Positions 19,788 to 31,734 of a stretch of DNA of 64,000 nt are shown in pieces. Origin of the DNA: Hyposmocoma kahamanoa (Eukaryota > Arthropoda > Insecta > Lepidoptera > Cosmopterigidae); contig NW_020653726.1 in assembly GCF_003589595.1 (NCBI RefSeq), positions 18,250,283-18,314,282 on the forward strand, read 5' to 3'. The notes under the pieces are model-generated. The model was not told the DNA's origin, searched no databases, and worked only from the letters and a program-made list of their open reading frames with translations. The first letter of the stretch is position 1, and every line of letters begins with the position of its first letter. Position numbers and translations under genes: made by a program.

Positions 19788-20127
19788 AACTTCGAAGTAA
19801 TTAAAAGACCGTGAAATAGAATTTCAACAAATAATGCAAAATGAACCGGGAAACAATTTCTATGTGAACCTTATTTTTGTTGGCGGAAAAAAAAGGAAAC
19901 ATGCACACAATGGCCAACGCGGTGCAGTTACTATTTCATATTACTGCAACTTGTTATGTGTTCGTTTTAAGTACGTTACGGGTACAAAAATGATATGATT
20001 CAGATATACTGGAACGGTTCTCTGTTTTTCAGCCTACTTGACAATCATGGTAGTAAAACTTCATAGTATTCAGTTCACTTAATATTATAAAATAACTTTG
20101 AGAGATAAGTGCAATAGTATATTGTGT

Positions 20128-20440
20128 CAATCAATCAATTAGCCTATTGCAGTCCACTGCTGGACATAAATAAGCCTCAGTGCCCGATCACCCGTTTTCT
20201 GCATCCAACCACTACCTGCGACCTTCTTCAGATCGTCGGTTCATCTTGCAGGGGGACGTCCTACGTTACGTTTGCCGAGGCGTGGTCTCCACTCGAAAAC
20301 CCGTCCACTCATCGCTCATCGGTTCTGCGACAGATGTGGCCAGTCCACTGCCAGTTCGGCTTGCTACATTTCTGGACGATGTCCACAACTTTAGTCTTCG
20401 TTCCGGACTTCGTATATTGTGTTTTGGACGATAAATAAGA
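20128..20440 (-). pseudogene. RTE-type LINE 3' end with frame breaks
   Basis: Minus strand: VVDIVQKCSKPNWQWTGHIC, then RRTDER and a stop, then with frame changes VETTPRQT, SPCKMNRRSEEG and an end like PAVDCNRLID. The W(Q/R)W-GHI-RR-D-RW core followed by a GRP-like, RW-DD-K-like segment and a QQW-T-like end is typical of the C-terminal region of abundant lepidopteran RTE-like LINEs. The copy is 5' truncated and has at least one stop and a frameshift. On the minus strand the tail is (ATTG)n (TAATTGATTGATTGAC), a simple-repeat 3' end expected of this class. It is probably the same superfamily as 618-775. Confidence 0.7.
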
Positions 20441-22882
20441 AATGACTAACTATTAGAAGGCCGAAGTCAAAGCCTGAGGGCTTTATTAACTTGAATTTTA
20501 TATTTTTTTACCGTCCGTGATACGTACAATGTTTTTCATCACATTTGCGAGGAAATAAATACAATATAAATGTGGTTCACAACACAACAATTATGGACGA
20601 TGGCGGGTATTCTTTTTTTTTTCATTCTTCCATAGATAATACAACTCGAATTAAAATATTGTCAAAAACAAAGACGCATACTGCCATGATGGATTGTAAA
20701 AAAATTTGCTAAATTTTTGGACAGAAAATAATTAAAATCTATTATAAGAAATTCTTAATGTGACTGAATTGCAATTAAATTTCTGTGTATATAACATTTT
20801 AAGGGAATGTTTTAATTTTGAACTTAAGTAATCTCCTTGCTTGAACTTGAACCTGACCTTTGTGAAAGTATGTGCTTCAAATTAAAAAAAAAAGGCTCCT
20901 TACCGACCATGGCTGTAATGGAAAGAACGCCTGGGGGTTTTATTTGGGGCATTATAGTCAAGTTCTATGCAAGCACACTATTTACGAGCAAGTGTGATAA
21001 AAAGAATTTAGCATTTTTACCCTAACGTCACAATATGAGTACATTTATGAAAATATGATTTATGTTAAGAAAAATATTAAAAATTGTATGAATAATAGTG
21101 ACAGACATAAAATTAATGCGAGGAATAAAAATAAACTAGCTGTTTTTGATAGTCGTCTTTACAAAGTCTCAAATTCATTAGGGACAATGTATACCCTTCT
21201 TTAACAAGATTCCGAATGATGTTCAAAATTTGCCATTTGCGATTAAAACTATTGTGTAACAAAACCTTTATACAGCTTCTGCTTACTTGGATGAGAAAAA
21301 ACCGTGGGAGTGACCCGTTTAGTTTTTGCAGGTAGTATCGATCTAAGATGTTTAAATTAAATATTTTAATGATAAATGTATTCAAATGTAAATTTACAAA
21401 GAGCAACCCCTAGAGTGTCTTGCTCATTCTTTTCAGGGGAATCTTACAAACGAGATCAATGAATTTTTTTTAAAGAAAAAAAAATTGAAATTGAAAATGA
21501 TTTTTTTAAAGAAAACAAAATTCAATCTGAATGAACTCGAACTACCAAACTGACCGATAGAGTTAGCATGTCCTACGAATTTCTCTATATTATTTGCTTG
21601 TTGCGGATTTTTTGAATACATAAATAAAAATAAAATAAATAAAAATGGCTCTAAATAACAATACAGAACGACAAAATTAAGAGAGTTCAAGTTTTCTTTT
21701 TACGTTTTCTTGATGCACCTTCTAGTTCAAGTAACATCGTTGGAGTTCGAGGCAGGAGGTAAAAAGACTCGTTCTTTTGACAAACGTCGCGGGAACGAGG
21801 GCTCCGAGGATACAATTTGCGTTAGGTGCGATTTTTTCTTACGGTCTACTCCGCTTTGGTCATATTTTTGTTACGTCATGAAATAATTTTCTTTGTCACA
21901 CAAAATCTGCATTGTTTGGAATACGATAGTTACAAAGTGAGTGAATTAAGCTCCTGTTCCGAACACACTGGCATTATACTTCGTATATGGTATTGGAATC
22001 TAATACGGCCGAGCAGCTGCTGTACAATGTATATTAAATTCTATGAACAATAGACAAAACAGAGCTGCTCTGAAGGCTGAATAACTCTTAATATAATAAT
22101 TCTTCCTCTAAATTAAACTATACGTTGCCACTTTGGAGTTATCATTGATCTTATTACATGATGTTAATTAATTATCAATAATGCCACCTATTCTTCATGT
22201 ATATTACTATTTACAATACAACGCCATCTAGTGGTACAAGGTAAATTATTTACTAGCTGCTTTTATATTAGATTACTATTTATAATGTTCTAGAATAGGT
22301 TTAAGCCTGGTATTGATACATGGAGCCGGTATACATGATGAACTTGTTACCTGGGCAAAAATAGAATTTAACCACAATATAATTCGCTTATTAATTAATA
22401 TACGGTTTGGAACTTTAAAAAGTAGGCGGAATACTTGTGAGTAGAAAAAATTGAGTACTTTAAATTTTTTACCATTGCAGTTTGGAATTTTAACTTCTAA
22501 TACGTACATTTTGACATTACGTTTTATTTTATCAGTTCCTTGAAATTTTCTCACGAAACAGTTTAAATGTTACGAAATAAGAATATATCCGAACGTGGAA
22601 AAAGCTCTTTGCCACGTAGTAAAACTGCGCATTTCTAATGCAAATGTGCTACGTGAATCATTATGCTCTGATTTCAACGTTTAGAGTCTTTCAAAGATTT
22701 CGCGTTCCTTTGTGAAACAAGCACTGCCTTTGAAGAAACATAGGTGAACTTATTTGTGCTCTTTCTTGGAACGTGTTTTCTACTTTATATTGAATAAAAA
22801 ATATGTATTTAATTATATGTGATTCTTTTCTTCATAGGCTCTTGCTAGGCTCTTGTTGCTGGAGTAATCACCAACCATCTCT
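20441..22882. other. About 2.4 kb, AT-rich, no supported gene
   Basis: Several open frames of 60-97 codons occur, but all are AT-biased and without domain features. CTTGCTCATTCTTTTCAGGG near 21419 may be a retrotransposon tail scrap. An A/T homopolymer-rich stretch lies at 21460-21520. Confidence 0.4.
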
Positions 22883-23003
22883 ATCCAGGCACATGGAACT
22901 TGACAACTTATGTCTTAGGGTGACAGGTGCAATGGCAGTAAAAGATCTGAGTGGCACTTCAACTGTTAAGGACAGGCGTGTAGCTTACCACTAGAGACAC
23001 AAA
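22883..23003 (+). repeat. Rep-B copy, 3' half
   Basis: CAGGCACATGGAACTTGACA through AGGACAGGCGTGTAGCTTAC. The last 30 bases of the family are diverged. Confidence 0.75.
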
Positions 23004-23469
23004 AACAGCTGAGCTTAAGACTCTGTACAACCTCAAATGGCTTTGATTAATTCCGTATAACAGAGAAATGTTGAATTAATCACTTTAGAAAAAATACACA
23101 CAGAGGATATACACTGATTAGTAAATGGTGTGAAAACATGATTGTTAAAAATTTTCCTATGATTTTTTTTATATCAATTGAAGTAAATAGACCACGTATA
23201 TTATACGATATACATTTTTCAAATTAATTTCGTTTATAAAAAAAAATTCTGAAATAAAGCTAGTGTCACTACCGCCCCAAGCAAAATGAACCGTATTAGT
23301 ACGGGAAAGCTTTGAATTCGAAGTGAGGTAGTAGAGTCTCTGAGATCCAAAAATTTTTCGTGTGCTGATCGACAACCCGGTGAAGGTTGCGGGTGTCAGC
23401 TGAATGTGAGCAGCGTAGAAGTAATTGTGTTGGTATCTCAGTCGAAATAGTAGTGGTGATAATTGAATA
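23004..23469. other. Unassigned; possible old retroelement at 23300-23460
   Basis: 23300-23460 is GC-richer than its surroundings and carries CTGATCGACAACCCGGTGAA. I cannot assign it. The 117-codon frame across it has no recognisable features. Confidence 0.35.
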
Positions 23470-23952
23470 ATCTCAGTACAGAGTACTAAAAAAACCGACC
23501 TCAATAGTACGTGGAAATACATATAATTACCAAGTTTTATTGAAATCGGTTACCGGAAAGTGCGCAAACCCGGATTCATCCCCTAGTTCGCCAGTATACG
23601 GGACTTGATACAGGAGATAATAAAAATCGGTTCTCACTACTCAAAGTATATTGAGAGAAAAACGCCTTGAATGGGAGAATAGCAAAATCAACCATTAAAA
23701 CAATTGCTCCTTATAATAAAATTTAGGCGCTATTTATAAAAATAAATCTTCATGCGTGAACAGCCACCCTTAGAGGTGGATGATTTTCTTCAAAATGAAA
23801 TGGGACCACTATGGAAGTACCCCCTTTCCAACAAAAAAAGAATCATGAAAATCGGTTCCCAAACACCGGAGTTATCGCGTAACATACATACAAAAAAAAA
23901 AGAAATGTACAGTCTAATTGAGAACCTCCTCCTTTTTTAAAAGTTGATTAAA
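23470..23952 (+). mobile_element. Family E, near full-length copy
   Basis: Runs from CAGTACAGAGTACTAAAAAA and AACCGACCTCAATAG to GAACCTCCTCCTTTTTTAAA and AGTTGATTA. The family ends are inverted (AACCGAC / GTCGGTT), here with one change on the right. About 480 bp with no credible ORF, so it is a non-autonomous element. Confidence 0.75.
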
Positions 23953-24217
23953 AAAATTAAAGCTTGTGTAAATCCGCACTAATTCCTCGAGGCCTGCGCC
24001 GTGAGTTGTGACTCACACAAGAAAAGATATGAAACCAAATATTATCGAGTTGAATATTACGCGATAATAATATAATGTTTATTTCTCCACATAATAGAAA
24101 CAATAAGTGCATAAGGATTTTAAGACGCATTATGGAGTTTGAAGGAGCTGGTGCTTGATAGCCTCACTCTTGGCAATAACACATACAAACTTAATACATA
24201 TTACTACTAATTGGAGT
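23953..24217. other. No identifiable feature
   Basis: Short gap between repeats, AT-rich. Confidence 0.4.
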
Positions 24218-24722
24218 ACATCGAGTATATAACCAGAAATAGAGACGAAATAAGGGCCATCCATCCCTGGCCACTCATCAGGCAAATGGGCCTTATATCC
24301 CTTTTAACTATCAACTCTCTTTTGCGCTGAAATCACAAATTAGAAAGCTGAAATAGTACAGCGACAACAACTGACCTGTGTGTACGTCTCCGTATAATCC
24401 AAAAATATTCTGTATTTATTGTAATAAAGAAAATAATAATGGGGGCTGCTCCATTCGGTGGTATATGAAAAACACAAGAACATCTAATTACAAAACAAAC
24501 AAAATCACATAATTTCATCGGTAATTAAATATTAAATATGTAATTTTTCAATTTTCGTCCATTATAGCAAAGCTCAAGTTAAACTAGTCGACTGAAGTGA
24601 AACAATTGACTACACCCGTCAATTGTTTCGAATTTGGGTTGGCAGACTAGTTATCAAACAAATTATCTAATTTTTTAAATTAAATGACAGTTCGTCTCAA
24701 TTTCTGGTTATGTACTCGATGT
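24218..24722. mobile_element. TIR element family J, copy 1 (505 bp)
   Basis: Terminal inverted repeats of about 32 bases begin ACATCGAGTATATAACCAGA on the left, and ACATCGAGTACATAACCAGA on the other strand at the right. Inside are smaller inverted blocks (ACAATTGAC / GTCAATTGT). No transposase. A second copy at 37337-38277 carries a nested insertion. Confidence 0.8.
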
Positions 24723-25941
24723 GACAAAGATCATATGAGAGAAACAAGATGAAAAAAAAAATTTACAATTTAATCTTTATCGCGTGAGTGTGTGCGTGTA
24801 TGTATGATAGCTATAAAAGACCTCAGCTCGTGAGTTTTAAAGCTCACTCTAATGATGTAAAATTATTTTTCTACTTTAATCTATCAATTATAATTTCATA
24901 AACCATATCACAAAGACGCTCTATTTACTTCAGAATCAACAACTTATTTTAAATTTATAAAATACTGTTTGATGTATATGTGATTGTATTTGTATTATAT
25001 ATAAATAATTAAATAAAAAAAACATTCTATAGTCTTTGGCACTAGCTACTAAAATTATATTATTTTACTATAATGAGTATTCTGGAATGTTTGCCATGAA
25101 TAGAGCAGATGATTTTTTCGCCACAATGCGAAAGAGACATTGGTCTTTTCTTATGAGAGTGAGCGATTCGGACTTTGTATGTGAACAATCCATTTTTAAA
25201 ATACAAATTAATTAATTGTTATTATACTATTATTTGTAATATAAATTCAATTTAGTTTGATTCTTAATTATTTAGTTCATTAATAATAATAATAATAAAA
25301 TTCAATTTAAGTGTTATGTAATGTAAAAAGTAATGTTAAATTTATTATATTATATTATTATATTGAATTTTATTATTATTATTATTAATGAACTAAATGT
25401 ATTTCTGTACACATAACTATAGTGAGTTTCAAAAAAAGAGCGTCACATTTTTGCTAATTCAAATATCAATTATGATTATGTAGATTCAGAACCTTACGAT
25501 AACTCTGTAGTCGATCGATTCGAGATATCATATGATTTCTTTTAATTTTTTTTTTTCACAATAACCGAATCGAACGTCAAACTGTTGTATTCGACACCGA
25601 ACCGAAATGAAGTCACACCCTTACGATTACTCGAACTTTTCGACCGGCAAGGGTACAACCGTTATTCAGAACACAAATATCGAAAGTGACCGAACGTCCT
25701 ATTGTTCACAAAGTAAGAATTGAATATGGAACTCTCTAATTATTTTAAATAAAGTCTCGATTTCGTTTAATTTTAATTAGTTTAATGCAAAACTAATGCG
25801 CTCTTAAATCTTACGACTTTAAAGTCTTAAAATTGCGAGGGTTTTAACAAAACATACTCGCACATTATATATTGGTTGAATTTTCTTTATTTTATTTACT
25901 TGTAGAAAAAGTATGAATGAGGTATTAAAATCTCGTACCTA
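24723..25941. other. AT-rich, with a perfect palindrome
   Basis: 25271-25306 and 25362-25397 are exact inverted repeats (reported separately). The remainder holds nothing recognisable. Confidence 0.4.
25271..25397. repeat. Perfect 36-bp inverted repeat, 55-base spacer
   Basis: The left arm starts TTTAGTTCATTAATAATAAT and ends AAAATTCAAT; the right arm is its exact reverse complement. The spacer is AT-rich. Confidence 0.9.
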
Positions 25942-26227
25942 CATTGACTTATAATTATATGGACGTCGGGTCCGCGCTAAAAAGTGTCCGAACTTATAGG
26001 GCGTTAAAATCGTATACAGAGCGTCATTCACGCTTTAGTCTTCGCTCGTTCGACTGACAGCGAAGCGAGCAAAATTAGACAGTACTGCGATGACATTACA
26101 ATTTAAATTCAACGTTTTAGCTTTTTCATATTCCTTTACATGTCACTACGTTTAAATAGGTTGACTTGGGACATTTTTTTCGTGGTTTTTGTATTAGACC
26201 CGTCGTCCATTTATTTGTAAGTCAATG
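25942..26227. mobile_element. hAT-like MITE, copy 2 (286 bp)
   Basis: Reverse-oriented relative of 6898-7182 with the same CATTGACTTA termini. The 8-base duplication CGTACCTA flanks it exactly. Two copies with different, intact duplications show that the ends are correctly placed. Confidence 0.88.
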
Positions 26228-26736
26228 CGTACCTACTACTTAGGCGACTCGCATAAAATACTATTTTTAAATCTATCCTACAGCGACGTGTAGCGTTCTA
26301 ATTGAACTTAGATATAATCATCATTATACCCAAGGAGCTTAATTTTGAAATAATTTTAAGCAACATACTATCAGACCTGTCTCGTTCCTACTACTTACTA
26401 TGGTAATAAATCTCTTTCGCCTTCCCCATCCGTCGTAATCTTGAAAAGATAGTCTATTTAGGCTACTTTTGACCCGACGCCTTCTTTGCATCGTCAATCT
26501 GATTTAAATATGTACGACGATGTCAACCTTTCTCGACGCTCCCATCCAGCTTCGCACTACAAAGTTAGTCTAATAATAAAGACATCTCGTTTAAAGTTCT
26601 GTAATGACCATAACGATATACAGAGGTTTTTTTTTAAATAGGACTGACCACTAAACCATAAGTCTTTTACGTGAAAATAATTTTGGCATAGGCAATTTTT
26701 GGTCAAGCGTGATTTGTCCATAAAAATGAATAAATC
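26228..26736. other. No identifiable feature until a low-copy repeat at the right
   Basis: TTTGGTCAAGCGTGATTTGT near 26698 recurs near 56985 (TTTGGTCAAGCGTGAGTTCA) and appears to be part of a low-copy repeat around PLE sequence. Confidence 0.4.
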
Positions 26737-27176
26737 TGGAAATGAAACTATTTTTCCGGATTTAAATCGCGTATATTTGTTTTTTCAAACAAACCGACGT
26801 TTCAGGCCCTTTACAGGTCCCATGGTCACGGTTGACCATGTCAATACGCGATTTAAATCCGGAAAAATAGTTTCATTTCCTACGTGTAACAATCGCGAAA
26901 ACCTAAGAACTCGATATGAATAAATCTGATCAATTTTTTTTTAAGTGCTGATTCATGAAGAGATTATTTCATTGACATGGTCAACCGTGACCATGGGACC
27001 TGTAAAGGGCCCGAAACGTCGGTTTGTTTGAAAAAACAAATATACGCGATTTAAATCCGGAAAAATAGTTTCATTTCCTATGTGTAACAATCGCGAAAAC
27101 CTAAGAACTCGATATGAATAAATCTGATCAATTTTTTTTTAAGTGCTGATTCATGAAGAGATTATTTCATTGTAGG
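26737..27176. mobile_element. PLE terminal repeats: inverted and then tandemly duplicated
   Basis: A minus-oriented terminal repeat (26737-26833) is followed by a plus-oriented partial one, then a second plus-oriented one. The segment from TTTCATTTCC through CTGATTCATGAAGAGATTAT is present twice, offset by 198 bases (26871 and 27069). No PLE coding sequence is attached. Confidence 0.75.
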
Positions 27177-27470
27177 GGGCGAAAAAATCGTTACAGCAGA
27201 AATTGATCAAATTTCATAAAATGTTTTTTATATCAAAAGAATAAAATTGACTATTTTTTGTTTAATGCTGGTAGACTCGGCTTCTTATAAAGATAATTTC
27301 ATTGTATGTGACGAAAATAACTGGGACAGCAGAAGTTGGTGAAATTTCATAAAATGGTTTTTTGTGAAAAGACGTAATAGTCCCTAAGATGCTTTCCTTG
27401 TAACTTCTATGGTTTCGGATTTCCCCATACTGTCCCATTAAAAAAATACTGTAAAAAAAATAAAGTACTT
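27177..27470. repeat. Two diverged direct repeats of about 130 bp
   Basis: AAATTTCATAAAATG followed by a T-run occurs at about 27209 and 27340. Each is preceded by a GATTATTTCATTGTA-like and ACAGCAGAA-like segment. TTTCGGATTTCCCCAT near 27414 recurs inverted near 56917. Confidence 0.55.
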
Positions 27471-27492
27471 ATTATTAAAAATAATTGCGATT

Positions 27493-27570
27493 TGATAATA
27501 AAACCATTTTTGTCGGGTCTAAATCGCATAGGTATATTTGTTTTTTTTTTTCAAATAAATCAACGACTTT
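27493..27570 (-). mobile_element. Degenerate PLE terminal repeat scrap
   Basis: TTTTTGTCGGGTCTAAATCG and ATATTTGTTTTTT, CAAATAAATCAACG correspond to the terminal repeat with many changes. Confidence 0.5.
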
Positions 27571-27955
27571 AACCATTTTAGAAACGCTCGTCAATCATGC
27601 AAAAGAAAGAATAAATATTTCTTCGTCATGGAAGATTTTCCTCCCTTTTTATAGTCAATACTATATTATACATTATATTTATTTTTAATTTTTATAACAA
27701 ACACATTGCACGGAACAGGTAGCAAGCACCTTTGCATCAATCTCAACAGTGTGCGTTGTGACGGAACGTGACACGCCATTATAAATCTCATTGGAGATAT
27801 GCGATCCATCACGAGGAGGAAATGAAGTTTCACCCGGCTGCGGACAACGTTGGACAACCCGCGTGTCGAGAATTTTGTTGAATAGACTGTATTTAAAGTT
27901 ACCAAATTTCTGGTTACATAATAACAATTACTTGAAGTATAGTAGATATTCAGTA
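27571..27955. other. Unassigned; one mildly protein-like minus frame
   Basis: The minus frame at 27685-27927 (GNFKYSLFNKILDTRVVQRC, PQPGETSFPPRDGSHISNE) stands out from the AT-rich background, but I recognise no family and the plus strand is open too. Not called as a gene. Confidence 0.3.
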
Positions 27956-28218
27956 CCAATAGAGCTCGATGTGAAAGAGGTAATCCGGAGAAGTATTACC
28001 ACCTTACCTATTTCTGAATTTGATCTGATTTTGAAGGGTAAGGGTGCCGGTGAAATTACAGGCACATGAGACTTTTCAACTTATGTCTCAGGGTGATGGG
28101 CGCAGATGCAGTGCACTAAGATCTTTAAGGCACTGCAACTGTTATGGATAGGCGTGTCGTGTACGATCAGGCGCACGACTTGTTCGTCACATCCCTTAGC
28201 ATCATAATAAAATAAAAT
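27956..28218 (+). repeat. Rep-B copy, nearly complete
   Basis: ATAGAGCTCGATGTGAAAGA to CTTAGCATCATAATAAAATA, with a 20-base loss around the GCAGTAATG block. Faces the next copy. Confidence 0.85.
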
Positions 28219-28282
28219 ATTACAGCAATACCCTTCGCTAACAAAGAACCCTTGGAAAACCTATAATGTCCTAGTCCTTGTT

Positions 28283-28558
28283 TTTTTTTGGTTTATGACA
28301 TCAAGTGACTGAATAAGTTGTGTAACCGGTACGTGAGTTTAAATTGCCAAGATATGAGGGGTACTACCACGGTGCCGGTCACCTTGAGACATACAGTTCC
28401 CAGTACGAGTCCCACGTGCCTGTAGTTCCACCAGCACTTTTATCTTTCAAAAACGGAATTCGGTAATGCTCACATTACTGCCTGGCGGCAGAAATAGGTA
28501 AGATGGCAGTACTTCCTTGGACGAACTCTTACACAAGGAGCTCTACTGCTATCAAAAA
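28283..28558 (-). repeat. Rep-B copy in inverted orientation to its neighbour
   Basis: Starts at the T-run of its A-tail and ends at the head CACAAGGAGCTCTACTGCTA. With the copy 65 bases to the left it forms an inverted pair with its tails facing inward. Confidence 0.85.
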
Positions 28559-29979
28559 GTTTTCTAATATTCATTTGTATTTGTAATTGTACCTAGAAAT
28601 TAAAATCATAGCTATATGTCACTAAACAGATTCAAACCGACTTTATTTTGGTGTCGTTATTGAAGTCATATTAAGAAAAAAATTATGAAAATGACAAAAG
28701 AAAAACTTTGCTACCACAAGTCTCAATATTCCTGACGTCTTCATATTTCAATTACAAGTTGAAAAATATTCCACTTCTCAAGCGTAAATTAAAAGAGGCA
28801 ATCACAAGGGTGCTGAATTAAACCCGCTATAGTCGGCGGTTTGCATTTTAATTAATTAAGAGTAGACGCGGGGGTAGGTTGCGGAGTGAGGGAGGCGGGA
28901 AGCGCAACAGTCAGTGTTTACGCACGGAGACACCTCGTGACTTTGCCTCAACATTCGTTGCCTGTCACTGAATAGTGTTGTCTTCGTTGTCGTGTATACA
29001 TATTAATACATTGCAATAACAGCAGTTTTCTGTTCTCATATTCATAAGTTACTTTTGTAATAGTTACATTAGTGTTTGAAAAGGAGAGACAGTTCTGGTC
29101 TTGGCTGTTCATTATACATTCAGTCAGGTAGACAAAAAAACACGTCTGCCAGCCCATGACACATACAAGGATCAAAGTTTAGTGACACCCTTTATTAACA
29201 ACTCTCACGCACACTAAGAGAAATGTTAACACGCAGCAGTACGAATGCACACACTATACATAGAAATGTTTTTATACGACGAATGAGCGGTATACAGAAA
29301 ACTTAGTTAAGTTTATGTTATACTGGAATGTTTTGTTTTTAGTTTAATAAATAAATAAAATCAGCCGGTCTGCCAAAATATAGCAGGCGTCGAATGAGTA
29401 GTCAATATTTAATTATTTTGACGATTTCAAGTGTTATTTGCTTATCTATGAGATAAAGATGATGACGACACTAAGAAAACAGCAATAGTCTATAATTCCA
29501 ATAACAGTGACAAAAATACTAGTTTAGTAAAACAGCTCTATAACAGCTTAGCAGGAAGCCTTACTCCATTAAGAAAATTAATGTTTTGAATTACTCGCGG
29601 CCGACCGCGACTCAAGAAAGCTATTCTTTTAAAGCGAAAAGTGGTGGGACAATAATGAAATTAAACAATATGAAGCCAAGAGGTGCTTTATCGTGAAACG
29701 TTTTCGTGGTAAATTTCGTTGGTGGAACTTTTGTGGGACAGCGAAGAACTCGCGATGATTTGGAAAAAAAATCAAAAATGTGCTCATAGAAGTTTCAAAT
29801 GAATATGATAACTAAGGAACTAAATTTGACACGTACGCATTTGTAACGAATGAAAATTGTCCGTGAAACGGATTGAATTTACTCAAATCCCGAGATTAGG
29901 AATTAAAATTCACACATTAAAACGTAAAATAACAGGACTCTCAATACAAGAGTACTGAACGAGAGAAAATAGATACAAA
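28559..29979. other. About 1.4 kb without a supported gene
   Basis: 28858-28965 is GC-richer and holds an arthropod initiator-like CAGTCAGTGTTTA at about 28908, but no coding sequence follows. The rest is AT-rich and unassigned. Confidence 0.4.
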
Positions 29980-30216
29980 CGCGCTCCTTGTGAAAGAGTT
30001 CGTCTAGGGAAGTACTGCCACCTTATCTAATTCGGCCTCCAAGAAGCAATGTGAGCATTACGTGTTCCGGTTTTGAAGGTAAGGGTGCTGGTGAAATTAC
30101 AAGCACATGGGCTTATAAACTTATGTTTCAGGATGACGAGCACAGTGGCAGTGTGTACAATATTAAGCTCTGAGTTGTATTGCAACTGCTATGGGCAGGC
30201 GTGTCGCTTAATCATG
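29980..30216 (+). repeat. Rep-B copy, 3' end lost
   Basis: GCGCTCCTTGTGAAAGAGTT to GGCAGGCGTGTCGCTTAATC, with a deletion at the CAGATCTTTGCG block. Confidence 0.8.
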
Positions 30217-31734
30217 AAGAAATAGATACGTATTGAATCTATAGTCAATGTAACAATATTTCTGAACAAAGGAAAATTGAGCTATGCAACGTAATATTAT
30301 AAATCTTCTGTAATGTAATCGGCCCCAAAACCCAGCCTCTTGTGAAAGAATCATTTCATGCATTTAAAGGCAGTTAGGGCCAAGTACGTACAGGGTTTTT
30401 AGACGGTCTCTGGGGTACAGAATGAGATCCGATAGGGCAAGACGCAAGCTAGTCACGCAACGTATTTTGTTATTAACCATCAATTACAATTCTGCGTTTG
30501 GTCAAATCAGAATACAACAACGAATAAGGACTAAGCCATAATGTTAATGTTATTGAAGTAATCGTCCACGTACTATAATATACCAGATAACAGTATAACA
30601 TATCTTTTAAAAGCTCCAATTTGTTGTATCGATGCTGATGAGTTCTAAAAGCAATCCGTCCTTAATAAAAGGCAATTTCAATAGGTCAAATTATTTTCGT
30701 ATCAAAATATCAAGGCGACTTCAGTTTTTTTCCTTTCACCCAAATATATCCACCAAAAGATAGGCCACTTCACCGATCTTTGCAAAGAGTGGTAAAATAA
30801 AATCATGCGGGCGGACCGCATCGGGCCTTAGGGAGTGCTTACGAAACAGCCAGGTTAATGCATAAGTAATAGTTCCGCTCCCCAACGTTTCATGGACAAC
30901 CTTTTAAGAAAATTTTCCCCTTGCAAAGACAGCCGCCGTTATGGCCCAGTTCGGGTATTGCAATTACATTATCATAGGAGGGTTTCACTGAACCAGTATG
31001 ACGTTTCGGTTTGACGTATGCTGCTCGTTTCTTTTTGGGATCGTCCTTTTGATAGTGTGGTAACCTTCAGGTAAAAAGCCAGCTGTTTAATGTGACAGTA
31101 TTTTAGTATGTCATATTTGAGAAGATGTATAACAACTTGTGCAAACATTTTATTGTAAGTGAAAAAATTAATAAAGAATTGAATGCTTTGACGGGTCTTG
31201 TGGCTAGCTATATGTTTGGTATTATACAAAACAACACTGCCGTGTTTCAGATTAAGATGTTGAGTGGAGGTTTAAAATCTGATATGTCACGGCAACGCAT
31301 TTGCTCTAATAAGGATACTTCCTTGGTATCGCAGTCTATAAGAGCAGAAACAACTTTCCGTTAAGTGTGGCCAGAATGTTTGTCCGTTTTAGTACCATTA
31401 TCATCGTTGACCTAGAGCTATCCACTGTTCCCTCTAAAGAGAGTTTTTAAGCCATAGACCACCATGGTAGCCCAAAGCAGGTTGTAGTTTTTATTAGTTT
31501 TCCAAGAGTTGAGAACCGTCGACAACATGTAAGTTTCTTTGTGATGTTTTCCTTTTCAGTTAACTAGTGACGTCCTTTTAAATATTTAAAAATGTATTTA
31601 CTTTAGATATAAAAGTTACAACTACAAGTACAATCCGCCCCAGGCATTCGAGCTATCGACCTCTTAATTGAGATCATGTTTTACTATCCCTAATATTATA
31701 CAAAATAATAAACCGGCTAAAATGATAACATGGT
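30217..31734. other. About 1.5 kb without a supported gene
   Basis: Overlapping open frames at 30972-31364 on both strands are AT-biased and unrecognised. A possible decayed tRNA-like box B (minus strand, ATAGCTCGAATGCC) lies near 31645. Nothing else. Confidence 0.4.

Noticed and set aside
23169..23522. 117-codon minus-strand frame
   Set aside because: Overlaps the start of a family E copy, and its composition follows local base content.
27960..28558. Facing Rep-B copies as one large palindromic element
   Set aside because: Each copy has its own head and A-rich end and they differ by independent deletions, so two separate insertions are simpler.
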